From IMG/VR virus record IMGVR_UViG_3300046616_000136, positions 1-39,549 of that record: a stretch of DNA of 39,549 bases. One strand, written 5' to 3'. The first letter of the stretch is position 1, and every line of letters begins with the position of its first letter. Shown in pieces: positions 24,547 through 31,295 of the stretch. Made by a program: the position numbers and the translations under genes. This DNA comes from a virus. Below the pieces are notes generated by a model. The model saw only the letters and a program-made list of their open reading frames with translations, was not told where the DNA came from and did no database searches.

Positions 24547-24694
24547 GTGCAACAAGGTAGCGCTCAGAATGAAACAGGGGCTAGTTCCAGACACACCTAT
24601 ATTCGTGCGTAGGTGATGTTGCGTAAGCCATTCGGATGAGAATAGTGGGCGCAGGTACTTGCTTTCGTTTCAAATGAAACGTAATGTGACTCGC
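24547..24694. promoter_or_regulatory. Repressor/Cro divergent control region
   Basis: A 148-nt gap between divergent HTH genes. It holds a perfect palindrome, CGTTTCA-AA-TGAAACG (24666-24681), just before the rightward start, and a half-site TGAAAC at 24570-24575 near the leftward start. A possible rightward -35/-10 pair is TTGCGT and ATAGTG with 17-nt spacing, and a TATAGG-like box (reverse strand) faces the repressor. The spacing suggests operators that control both promoters. Promoter calls are tentative. Confidence 0.7.
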
Positions 24695-24922
24695 ATGAAC
24701 CCGACACCCACCCCCGACGGCCTCGGCCAGATGGTGGCCAAGCGGCTGAACGAGGCAGGCATCACCCTCCGCGAAGCCGAACAGCAGACAGGCATCGCCC
24801 TCGCGACGCTCCACCGCCGACTGCGCAACGGGTCATTCACCCTGAGCGAACTCAACGCCGTCGCGGACCTACTCAACACCACCTCATCCGCACTCCTGGC
24901 CGACTACGAGGCCGCGGCATGA
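24695..24922 (+). CDS. Cro-like HTH protein
   Basis: A 75-aa DNA-binding protein with HTH at about residues 23-46 (TLREAEQQTGIALATLHRRL). ATG 24695 has no ribosome site and may be read from a leaderless mRNA; ATG 24674 would lie inside the palindrome and give a 7-residue extension. It is the first gene of the rightward early operon, divergent from the repressor, hence Cro-like. Its stop overlaps the next ATG. Confidence 0.78.
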   Translation: MNPTPTPDGLGQMVAKRLNEAGITLREAEQQTGIALATLHRRLRNGSFTLSELNAVADLLNTTSSALLADYEAAA

Positions 24923-25116
24923 CCCGCGTCGCCCTCCACATCAAGGAAGCAGCCGACGCGGTCGGCGTCAGCGTCGGCACCCTGCGACGCGCCCTCCACC
25001 AGACCAAGACGGGCGTCTACCCGCCACCCATCGCCGGCAAGAAGGACAGCAAGGGCCGCATCACCATCAGCGTCCGCGAGCTCGAGCGCTGGCACGACTC
25101 CCTGGACGACGCATGA
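24919..25116 (+). CDS. MerR/HTH_17-type DNA-binding protein, possible excisionase
   Basis: A 65-aa protein with a winged-helix start (LHIKEAADAVGVSVGTLRRA, residues 6-25), a basic mid-section (PPPIAGKKDSKGR) and ISVRELERWHDSL, typical of excisionase-like HTH_17 proteins. Close position to int/attP and first place in the early operon fit an Xis or an early regulator. ATGA overlaps on both sides. Confidence 0.72.
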   Translation: MTRVALHIKEAADAVGVSVGTLRRALHQTKTGVYPPPIAGKKDSKGRITISVRELERWHDSLDDA

Positions 25117-25412
25117 ACTTCCACGTGTACCGCGCGTACAACCGGCAGGGAGTTCTCCTCTACGTCGGGCAGTCGATCGACATTGAGGGTCGGATGCGTA
25201 CTCACGCGAGGACGTCTCCGCTCTGGTGGCGTGACGCGGCGCGGGTGACCTTCGAACCATTCGCCACACGCGAGGAAGCGGTCGCCGCGGAGGCCGCAGC
25301 GATTCGGTCTGAGTTCCCTCGCTGGAACGTCATGCACCGGTCTCCCAACCACCCGGACGGGCGAGCCGTGATGGTCGTCGACGTCGTCCATCGATTCCAC
25401 CAGTCCGCCTGA
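25113..25412 (+). CDS. GIY-YIG domain protein
   Basis: A 99-aa protein: VYRAYNRQGVLLYVGQSIDI (residues 4-23) is a GIY-YIG-type start with Tyr pair and Gly, Arg27 follows in EGRMRTHA, and Glu lies in REEAVAAEAAAIR (about 54-66). These match the small GIY-YIG nuclease fold. It has no DNA-binding extension, so it may be a compact nuclease of the recombination set rather than a homing enzyme. It is coupled to the HTH gene by ATGA. Confidence 0.75.
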   Translation: MNFHVYRAYNRQGVLLYVGQSIDIEGRMRTHARTSPLWWRDAARVTFEPFATREEAVAAEAAAIRSEFPRWNVMHRSPNHPDGRAVMVVDVVHRFHQSA

Positions 25413-25467
25413 TCGTCCCCGGTCGTCTCCAACCAACGGGGCGGCCGGGTGACCCCCACATAGAAGC

Positions 25468-25499
25468 GCCCTCCCGCGCTGACACGCATCTGGGAGGGC
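25468..25499 (+). repeat. Inverted repeat in the only gap of the early operon front
   Basis: GCCCTCCC (25468-25475) pairs perfectly with GGGAGGGC (25492-25499), loop 16 nt, in the 110-nt gap after the GIY-YIG gene. There is no T-run. It might be an antitermination or attenuation site that separates the switch genes from the remaining early genes. Confidence 0.5.
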
Positions 25500-25522
25500 T
25501 ACTACGGAAAGAGAGTACCGCG

Positions 25523-25705
25523 ATGGACCGCACCACAGCAATCACCTACGAGGGCCGTCACCGCGCGACCTTGTCGAAGGATGGCGTCCTCGCCCTGGCA
25601 GAGCACCTGCACCGGGGCCAGCGCCGAGACCGACGGGCGGCTCTGTTCGGCTACCGCTACACCCCGCGTCACAGTGCCGCGCACCGTGAGCAGGTGTCGG
25701 AGTGA
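25523..25705 (+). CDS. 60-aa basic hypothetical protein
   Basis: ATG 25523 with GGAAAGAGAG upstream. A short basic protein with helix KDGVLALAEHLHRGQRRDRR and aromatic end FGYRYTPRH. No family. Stop overlaps the next GTG (GTGA). Small basic early proteins may bind nucleic acid, but nothing specific is visible. Confidence 0.6.
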   Translation: MDRTTAITYEGRHRATLSKDGVLALAEHLHRGQRRDRRAALFGYRYTPRHSAAHREQVSE

Positions 25706-26166
25706 GTACCTACGAGCCGGGAACCGTGGCCGTTGCCACCATCGACGGCGAGCAGGTCCGCGTCTCTCGATTCCGTGATGAGGGATGGATGCTGCTGACC
25801 GACCCCGACTACTTCTGGCCGGACGACGGCAACGCCCCGGTCACCGACGTCCGCCCCCTCGTGGTGCTAGACCTCGACGGCGGGGAGGCGAAGGAACTCG
25901 CCGACTACCTCAGCGGCGTCGACATGCATCTCAGCATCGGCGACCGGCTCAACATCTCGCGCCAGATCCTCCAGCAGACGAAGCCGCCGCGCATCCTCGA
26001 GCCGGGACTGTGGGGCATCGTGACCGCGCGCGAGGAGAACGCCATCACGGAGCACGACTGGGTGCACTTGCCGACTGGCGCGTGGGCATCCCTCGGGGGC
26101 TCACGACTTAGCACGTGGCGCAACCTGATCGACCCCACCCTCATCCGCGAGGGGGTGTCGTCATGA
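25702..26166 (+). CDS. Hypothetical early protein
   Basis: A 154-aa protein starting at GTG 25702. Acidic, with beta-rich first half (TVAVATIDGEQVRVSRF, MLLTDPDYFWPDD) and a second half repeating a similar layout (GLWGIVTAREEN, DWVHLPTGAWASLGG). It may hold two small SH3-like barrels. Not recognised. 4-nt overlaps on both sides. Confidence 0.6.
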   Translation: MSTYEPGTVAVATIDGEQVRVSRFRDEGWMLLTDPDYFWPDDGNAPVTDVRPLVVLDLDGGEAKELADYLSGVDMHLSIGDRLNISRQILQQTKPPRILEPGLWGIVTAREENAITEHDWVHLPTGAWASLGGSRLSTWRNLIDPTLIREGVSS

Positions 26167-26510
26167 CACTCCTGATCGAGGGTGCGCGCCCCGTGTGGGC
26201 CATCAGCGGAACCCACGGCATGGACGCGTGGATCGTGGTTGACGGTGACGACGTGTGCCTCACGTCGGAGGACATCGCGGGCGCACGCCGGGAGTTGGAG
26301 TCGCCGGACAACGTGTCCGGGTTGGCGCCTCTGGGTCCGGTGTTTGTGGATGAGTCGCAGCTGACGGCGATCCTGCACGGGCCGGCGTTGGATGACTGCC
26401 GGTGGTGTTCGGGTCCTGGTTTGGTGACTGTCGAGGGCGTGCTGGTGTGTCCGGGGCACGCGGCTGGGTTTGGCATGGCGGAGTCCGAGTCGATGGAGGC
26501 CGCCCGATGA
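26163..26510 (+). CDS. Hypothetical protein with a zinc-ribbon-like end
   Basis: A 115-aa protein, ATG 26163 in ATGA overlap. N-terminal beta-rich part (WAISGTHGMDAWIVVDGDD) and C-terminal CRWCSGPGLVTVEGVLVCPG followed by His, a CxxC-x(13)-C-x2-H pattern that probably binds zinc. Codons shift from C-ending to G/T-ending in the middle, so the C-terminal part may have a different origin. Role unknown. Confidence 0.6.
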   Translation: MTLLIEGARPVWAISGTHGMDAWIVVDGDDVCLTSEDIAGARRELESPDNVSGLAPLGPVFVDESQLTAILHGPALDDCRWCSGPGLVTVEGVLVCPGHAAGFGMAESESMEAAR

Positions 26511-26722
26511 GCGTCCCACTCGACCTGTCTACCGAAGACCTCCGCAACCTCGCATCGGCCCTCGAAGCGTTCGCCAAGGCAGCCAACAACTACAACGTCA
26601 TGATCGGCGGTTACGGCGACATGAACGTGACGGTGGTCAGCGGCGAGGACGCGACGGTCATCAAGGTCGCGTGGGACTCGGACCTTCAGCAGTACCGCAT
26701 CGACGACTGGATCGGCTCATGA
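26507..26722 (+). CDS. 71-aa acidic hypothetical protein
   Basis: ATG 26507 in ATGA overlap. N-terminal helix (LSTEDLRNLASALEAFAKAA) followed by beta strands (MNVTVVSGEDATVIKVAWD) and acidic end. No family. It directly precedes the surface protein gene. Confidence 0.6.
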   Translation: MSVPLDLSTEDLRNLASALEAFAKAANNYNVMIGGYGDMNVTVVSGEDATVIKVAWDSDLQQYRIDDWIGS

Positions 26723-27453
26723 ACCGCCTGACCGCGGTCACGGTCCTGACTGCCGCGTCCATCGCCTTCGCAGCCCCCGCGTTCGCAACCAAGGGCCACG
26801 ACAAGCCCGCGGTGTGTCACCCGAAGGCTGGCGGGTGGACGTTGATCTCACCCGATAAGGCCAGCAGCCACATCGACGAGGTCACGGGGCTGCCGAAGCA
26901 CGAACACCAAGGCCGGGTGGACGTGTACGCCACCAACGGTTCCTGCCCGCCCATCACCCCGACACCCACAGCCACAGGAGGCACACCATCAGCAACCCTG
27001 ACGCCATCTTCGACGACGACCAGCCCGTCAAGTTCGACAACAAGCTCATCGACGACGTCCGCGCCGCCTTCGTCGTCGAGCACCAGCCCCCCGTCACCGT
27101 CGCAGACCTCCTCGACGCCAACGCCGACCGCTCCAACTACGAGCACTACCTCGCCCTCCGTCGAAGCGCCGATAACCCGACCGTCGCATCCTTCCTCCGG
27201 CTCGTCGAACTCATCGCCGAGCGCCACCTCCACGACCAAGCCCTCGCCCGCCTCTCCCCGGAGGAACGCACCGAGTTCGACCGTCGCACCGCCTGAGCAC
27301 CTGGCCTACACCGGGGGCGAGCTCAGTGACGCCGCGTACGTGGCCCTGTTCCTACTGTTCGTCGGCGCAATCCTCGGCGGCTTCGGGTGGCTCCTGTCCC
27401 GCAAGCCCAAGCCTGCCGACCCGACCGAGACAGACGGCGAGGACCAGTCATGA
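26719..27453 (+). CDS. Predicted LAxTG sortase-anchored cell-wall protein
   Basis: A 244-aa surface protein. Sec signal at residues 1-23 (cleavage AFA-TK), a small folded domain (about 24-78) with two Cys (33, 76) and His-rich PKHEHQGR, a 110-residue Ser/Thr/Pro stalk (about 79-192), LAYTG at 195-199, a TM segment (about 206-227) and basic RKPK. LAxTG is the signal of class E-type sortases in high-GC actinobacteria; no sortase is encoded here, so the host enzyme would attach it. Sitting in the early operon, it could mask receptors or exclude other phages. A second protein-like frame overlaps the stalk. Confidence 0.8.
   Translation: MNRLTAVTVLTAASIAFAAPAFATKGHDKPAVCHPKAGGWTLISPDKASSHIDEVTGLPKHEHQGRVDVYATNGSCPPITPTPTATGGTPSATLTPSSTTTSPSSSTTSSSTTSAPPSSSSTSPPSPSQTSSTPTPTAPTTSTTSPSVEAPITRPSHPSSGSSNSSPSATSTTKPSPASPRRNAPSSTVAPPEHLAYTGGELSDAAYVALFLLFVGAILGGFGWLLSRKPKPADPTETDGEDQS
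26988..27296 (+). CDS. Overlapping -1 frame ORF with possible AUC start
   Basis: Inside the stalk of the surface protein, the -1 frame is open for 102 codons with almost all third positions G or C and a normal soluble composition: acidic start (NPDAIFDDDQPVKFDNK), then helix FLRLVELIAERHL and LSPEERTEFDRR. AGGAGG stands 6 nt before ATC 26988; there is no ATG, GTG or TTG. Either AUC initiates, as in infC-like cases with AUU, or this is an ancestral gene whose start was lost when the stalk frame took over. It is real-looking but unproven. Confidence 0.45.
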   Translation: MSNPDAIFDDDQPVKFDNKLIDDVRAAFVVEHQPPVTVADLLDANADRSNYEHYLALRRSADNPTVASFLRLVELIAERHLHDQALARLSPEERTEFDRRTA

Positions 27454-27638
27454 GCGCGGTCCTCGGGTGGTGGTTCGCGCTGTGCATGGTCGGCGCTCTC
27501 TGTGCCGACGTGGCGATCGTTCGTGACTCCTGGAAGCGCGGATGGATTGCGCTGGCTGCCTTCGGTTCGTTCGCCGCCATGTGCGCCGTCGTGGGAATCG
27601 CGTTCCTCGCAATCGCAGTCGTCGGCGGTGCGTCATGA
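27450..27638 (+). CDS. Two-TM membrane protein
   Basis: A 62-aa protein, ATG 27450 in ATGA overlap with the surface protein. Segments LGWWFALCMVGALCADVAIV and, after a basic loop (RDSWKRG), WIALAAFGSFAAMCAVVGIA span the membrane. Translational coupling to the surface protein suggests a joint envelope function. No family recognised. Confidence 0.65.
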   Translation: MSAVLGWWFALCMVGALCADVAIVRDSWKRGWIALAAFGSFAAMCAVVGIAFLAIAVVGGAS

Positions 27639-27955
27639 CTGCCATCGCCGACGCATCCGGTGACGCATCCGCCCTGTGGCCCTGGCACGTCTGGGCGCTC
27701 ATCGCCATCCTCACCGCCGCCATCTACGCCGTGTGGCGGATCCTCGACTCTAAGCAACCCTTCCCCACCCCGAAAGCCGAACCCGAACCCACCGGCTGCA
27801 ACGCGACCAACCCGCACCGCATGCTCCCCACCGCGACCGGGTGGAGGTGCGCCAACCAGTGCGGCGAGGCCTGGTACATCGACCCCACCGACGCACTCGC
27901 CACCGCCGACCTCGCACTCTGGGAAATCGAAAACGACTGGCAGGTCGAAGCATGA
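27635..27955 (+). CDS. Single-TM protein with Cys pair
   Basis: A 106-aa protein, ATG 27635. TM at about residues 17-36 (HVWALIAILTAAIYAVW) followed by a Pro-rich linker and a cytoplasmic-like domain with CNATNPHRM and CANQCGEAWY, a possible zinc knuckle, then acidic helix. It is the third envelope protein in a row and overlaps neighbours by ATGA. Unknown role. Confidence 0.62.
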   Translation: MTAIADASGDASALWPWHVWALIAILTAAIYAVWRILDSKQPFPTPKAEPEPTGCNATNPHRMLPTATGWRCANQCGEAWYIDPTDALATADLALWEIENDWQVEA

Positions 27956-28254
27956 CCCGGCCCAAGCTCCTCGACGAGATAAGCGCAGAACTCACACGCC
28001 AGGACTCCCTGTGGGGAGAACAGAACCACCCAGACGGGACAGGTGGTCCAGTCCGCCGACAAATGGCCAACGCCCAACGGGACCTGTGCGAACTCAAAGC
28101 ACAACGTGGCGAAGTCACGTACCGCGACATCCTCGCGGAAGAGGTTGCCGAGGCATTCGCAGAGTCATACCCAACGCGCCTGCGCGAGGAGCTAATCCAG
28201 GTCGCAGCCGTCGCCGTTGCGTGGATTGAGGCAATCGACCGGAGCAATACATGA
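27952..28254 (+). CDS. MazG-like NTP pyrophosphohydrolase family protein
   Basis: A 100-aa all-helical protein. DEISAELTRQDSLWG, then DILAEEVAEAFAES (EExxE-like) and REELIQVAAVAVAWIEAID match the small all-alpha NTP-PPase/MazG-like proteins common in actinophages, which hydrolyse nucleoside triphosphates or alarmones. Catalytic Glu/Asp positions are partly visible (EE at about 72-73, Asp near the end). ATG 27952 in ATGA overlap. Confidence 0.62.
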   Translation: MTRPKLLDEISAELTRQDSLWGEQNHPDGTGGPVRRQMANAQRDLCELKAQRGEVTYRDILAEEVAEAFAESYPTRLREELIQVAAVAVAWIEAIDRSNT

Positions 28255-28496
28255 GCGACAGTGAGAGCAGGCGAGCACACCTGCGACAGCTGCTTCACGG
28301 CTGCGACCAGATGCCAGCAATTGCCAACGATCGCGCTCGCATAGGAGAGGCCAAGTTCACCGACAAGCGCGACACGGCATGGACAGCACGCGACCTTGTG
28401 AGCCTGTCCCGTCCGGGTCCGCGCGACCCGTTCTGGTGGGAGCTCCAGTGGCCGCGGACCACTTACCAGCCGCCGTCGACTGGGGTGTTGTTCTGA
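28251..28496 (+). CDS. 81-aa hypothetical protein
   Basis: ATG 28251 in ATGA overlap. Basic/helical first half (SRRAHLRQLLHGCDQM) and a Trp/Pro-rich end (DPFWWELQWPRTTYQPP). No known family. It immediately precedes the exonuclease and may be a recombination accessory, from context only. Confidence 0.58.
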   Translation: MSDSESRRAHLRQLLHGCDQMPAIANDRARIGEAKFTDKRDTAWTARDLVSLSRPGPRDPFWWELQWPRTTYQPPSTGVLF

Positions 28497-29182
28497 TGAC
28501 CCTTCACACGTTCCCCGAGCTTGAGCAAGGCAGCCCGGAATGGCTTGACGCGCGCCGTGGACTACTCACCGCGTCCGTCATCGGGCAACTCATCACCCCG
28601 TCCACGTTGAAGGTCGCGGACAATCCGAAGTCACGCGCCATCGTTGCAGAGCTCGCCGCGGAACGGATCACCGGCTTCACGGACGACCACTACGCATCTG
28701 ACGACATGGTGCTGGGCCACGACGTCGAGCCCCACGCGATCAAGGCGTACGAGAAGTACACCGGCAACCCGGTCACGACGCTCGGATTCATGATCCGCGA
28801 AGAGCCGGTATTCAAACTGGGATGCAGCCCTGACGGTCTCGTCGACGACGACGGCATGGTCGAGTGCAAGTCACGCCGGCCGAAGAAGCACCTGCAGACC
28901 GTCCTCGAGGGCTCAGTTCCCGCGGAGAACGTCGCCCAGTGTCAAGCCTCGCTGTTCGTGTCCGGCCGCGACTGGCTCGACTACGTGTCGTACTCGGGCG
29001 GGCTCGAGCTGTACATCGTGACCGTCACCCCAGACCAGGCCTGGTTCGACGCAATCGCTGCTGCCGCAACCCAATTCGAGCTGGCCGTCACACAGATGGT
29101 CGACACCTACACCACGCGCGTCAAGGGCCTCCCCATGACCGAACGCATCGACTTCAATCGAGTGGAGCTGAACCTCGCATGA
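28496..29182 (+). CDS. YqaJ/lambda-type exonuclease
   Basis: A 228-aa 5'-3' exonuclease of the YqaJ recombinase family. Motifs in order: SPEWLDARRGLLTAS (residues 13-27), LGHDVEPHAIKAYE (73-86), GCSPDGLVDDDGMVECKSRR (109-128) with catalytic Asp113, Glu123 and Lys125, and QCQASLFVSGRDW. It resects double-strand ends to leave 3' single strands for annealing. It is followed without gap by a protein in the place of an annealing partner. ATG 28496 in TGATG overlap; the longer frame is not used. Confidence 0.92.
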   Translation: MTLHTFPELEQGSPEWLDARRGLLTASVIGQLITPSTLKVADNPKSRAIVAELAAERITGFTDDHYASDDMVLGHDVEPHAIKAYEKYTGNPVTTLGFMIREEPVFKLGCSPDGLVDDDGMVECKSRRPKKHLQTVLEGSVPAENVAQCQASLFVSGRDWLDYVSYSGGLELYIVTVTPDQAWFDAIAAAATQFELAVTQMVDTYTTRVKGLPMTERIDFNRVELNLA

Positions 29183-29826
29183 GAGTAACCATCGAAAAGA
29201 AGACAGACCAACTCAACTACGAAGACTTCCTTGGCGGCATCACCCGCGTTGTCACCATCGCCGGGGTCAAGGCCGGCACCAAGGAGCAGCAGTACGACAT
29301 CGCCCTCGAAGGTGACAAGCGCGTCTGGCGTCCCGCCGTGACCGTGTTGAAGCTCCTCGTCGCAGCGTGGGGTGACGACGCAACCGAGTGGGTAGGACGC
29401 AGGGCGATGCTCTACGGAGATCCGACCATCACCTTCGGCCGGGATCGTGTTGGTGGGATTCGCGTTTCGCACCTGTCGCACATCGCGGGGACCGTCACTG
29501 CCAACCTGACCGAGACGCGCGGCAAGCGGAAGATCCACACCGTCGAACCACTGCCTGACGCGCCCAAGCCCGAACCCGTTGACCAGTTGACCGACCGCAC
29601 GCGCCGCCAAATGTTCGCCCTGTTCAACGAGCTCGGCATCAACGAGGCAGACCAGTACGCCGGCATCGCCCACGTCATCGGCCGCCCCATCCAGTCACGC
29701 GCCGAACTCACCGAAACCGAGGGAGCGCAGGTCGTGACCCGTCTCAGGGTCAAGAAGGCGGAGAAGGACGCAGGCGCCGCACCCGTCGAGCCCGGACTGT
29801 TCGAAGGCGGCGAGCCCGGTGAGTGA
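29179..29826 (+). CDS. Recombination partner candidate (SSAP/ssDNA-binding position)
   Basis: A 215-aa protein in ATGA overlap with the exonuclease. Residues 1-125 are beta-rich with basic patches (GVKAGTKEQQYDIAL, YGDPTITFGRDRVGGIRVSH) and could form an OB-like fold. Residues 140-195 are helical (RTRRQMFALFNELGI, GAQVVTRLRVKKA), like helical tails of annealing or replication proteins. I do not recognise RecT, Erf or Redbeta. Conserved pairing with YqaJ in actinophages suggests a partner, possibly single-strand binding. Confidence 0.6.
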   Translation: MRVTIEKKTDQLNYEDFLGGITRVVTIAGVKAGTKEQQYDIALEGDKRVWRPAVTVLKLLVAAWGDDATEWVGRRAMLYGDPTITFGRDRVGGIRVSHLSHIAGTVTANLTETRGKRKIHTVEPLPDAPKPEPVDQLTDRTRRQMFALFNELGINEADQYAGIAHVIGRPIQSRAELTETEGAQVVTRLRVKKAEKDAGAAPVEPGLFEGGEPGE

Positions 29827-30364
29827 GAAAGGCGACCCGTGGGCCGCGTATCCCAAGACACTCGACATCGCCGACCATGAGATTGAGTACCTCCGGGAAT
29901 ACGTCGCTCAGCGAACAAGGCGTGTCGGCGAATGCATCGAGTGGATTGGTCAGACCAACGTCGGTGGCCGCGGAATCGTCAACCTTCCCAGAGAGGGCCG
30001 GCCTGCCAGGCGCAGCTACTACGCATACCGCGTCACGTGGTTCCTTGCCCACGGGCACATTCCCCACACCATCGAGGTGTGCCACTCCTGTGATAACCCG
30101 CTGTGCGTGAACGTCCAGCACCTGTTCCTGGGCGATCACGTCCAGAACATGCGCGACATGGTCGACAAGGGCCGTCATGGGGTCTCCAACTTCACGATGG
30201 CGTTCCGCCTCGATGCGGTGGCTGAGTGGGACTCGGGTAGGTGGGAGAGCCGACGCGCCCTCGCGCGCCACCTCGGGATCTGGCACACCACGCTCAACAA
30301 ATGGATCGACGGTAAGCACGTCGCTTTCCCTGAGCTTCGTAACCGCCCGAAGGTGGCGAGCTGA
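29819..30364 (+). CDS. HNH endonuclease with C-terminal HTH
   Basis: A 181-aa protein, GTG 29819. VCHSCDNPLCVNVQHLFLGD followed by HVQNMRDM (residues about 85-115) is the HNH_3-type core with catalytic His and Asn/His ligands. The end (ESRRALARHLGIWHTTLNKW) is a helix-turn-helix. It resembles free-standing homing endonucleases inserted between replication genes. It shares layout with the HNH gene at 38154 but sequence differs. Confidence 0.88.
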   Translation: MSEKGDPWAAYPKTLDIADHEIEYLREYVAQRTRRVGECIEWIGQTNVGGRGIVNLPREGRPARRSYYAYRVTWFLAHGHIPHTIEVCHSCDNPLCVNVQHLFLGDHVQNMRDMVDKGRHGVSNFTMAFRLDAVAEWDSGRWESRRALARHLGIWHTTLNKWIDGKHVAFPELRNRPKVAS

Positions 30365-31110
30365 TGGCAATGGACCACGCCAAGGTGCGCCGCAACATCT
30401 GGGCCGACGAGGACTTCCGAGACCTGCCCGCGATGTCCCAGTGGCTTTACCTGTACGTCATCACCAGCCCAACCCTCTCGTACTGCGGGGTCGCGGACTG
30501 GCGGCCGGCCCGCATCGCAGCCACCACCTCGGACCTGTCAGCGATCGACGTGGAGGTCGCGGCGGTTGAGCTCGAGATGGGCCACTACCTCGTCATCGAC
30601 CGCGACACCGAGGAGGTTCTGGTGCGCTCCTGGGTGAAGCACGACGAGCTCATGGACCGCTGGAACATGGCTGCAGCGATGACCAGGACTTACGCGCAGG
30701 TTGCGTCGAAGGTGTTGCGGGGCGTCATCGTTCACGAGCTGATCCGGCTCAAGAAGGACCGCCCGGACCTCAAGGGTTGGCCCCGCGGCGACGTCGTGAA
30801 GGTGATGAAGAAGCCGTCGATCGCCCCTGAGGATGCCCTGTCGGAGGTGCGTCCTAACGATGCACTTTGCCCCAAGGAACGACCCAAGGATCAACCCTCG
30901 GACCGACCCAACGATCAGGCCACGGATCGAGGTGGGGAACGAGGCAAGGATCGACCCCCGCCTACTACCTCTACCTCTACCACTACCAACTCCCCGCCGA
31001 AGAAATCACCTTCCAAGGTCACCTCACCAGCGAGCCGGGTCGCCAAGGCAAGGGCCGATGAGTCGAGGTTGGCGGAGGTTCGCGAGCGGGCTGACAGGGA
31101 GGCGTCATGA
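30364..31110 (+). CDS. Replication initiator/replisome organiser-like protein
   Basis: A 248-aa protein. DHAKVRRNIWADEDFRDLPA (residues 4-23) with SQWLYLYVI is the typical start of phage winged-helix replication proteins. The middle part (VHELIRLKKDRPD) is helical and the C-terminal third is a disordered, charged region rich in Arg-Pro-Asp/Lys repeats. Four repeats of about 20 bp in the gene (30881-30960) may be initiator binding sites, as in lambda O. It likely loads host replicative helicase. No helicase or primase motifs are present. Confidence 0.78.
   Translation: MAMDHAKVRRNIWADEDFRDLPAMSQWLYLYVITSPTLSYCGVADWRPARIAATTSDLSAIDVEVAAVELEMGHYLVIDRDTEEVLVRSWVKHDELMDRWNMAAAMTRTYAQVASKVLRGVIVHELIRLKKDRPDLKGWPRGDVVKVMKKPSIAPEDALSEVRPNDALCPKERPKDQPSDRPNDQATDRGGERGKDRPPPTTSTSTTTNSPPKKSPSKVTSPASRVAKARADESRLAEVRERADREAS
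30881..30960 (+). repeat. Iteron-like 20-bp repeats inside initiator gene
   Basis: Four consecutive units of 20 bp carry the core AAGGATC, AACGATC, ACGGATC and AAGGATC. Flanks recur as GACCC and GACCGACCC. Units start at about 30881, 30901, 30921 and 30941. At protein level they give Arg/Pro/Asp/Lys repeats. An origin embedded in its initiator gene is known from lambda; here it is inferred. Confidence 0.5.
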
Positions 31111-31295
31111 GTGACCCCGACCTGACGCCGGCTGAGGTTCACGACCGGATTGCGTGGTTGAAGGACCGGGCGCGTGAGGGTGCGGACAGGTTGCACGCCC
31201 GAGCTGCTGTGAATGACGCGAGGAAGCCGCTGTTGACGGATGCCGAGTCCGCGGCCATTGCCCGTAAGCGAATTGATGAAGGGAGAACGCCATGA
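31107..31295 (+). CDS. 62-aa helical acidic/basic protein
   Basis: ATG 31107 in ATGA overlap. Helices DLTPAEVHDRIAWLKDRARE and LTDAESAAIARKRIDEG. No family. It could be a small regulator or assembly factor for the replication set. Confidence 0.58.
   Translation: MSDPDLTPAEVHDRIAWLKDRAREGADRLHARAAVNDARKPLLTDAESAAIARKRIDEGRTP

Noticed and set aside
28864-29178. Upstream extension of the exonuclease partner gene
   Set aside because: Lies wholly inside the exonuclease gene; the ATGA start at 29179 is clear.
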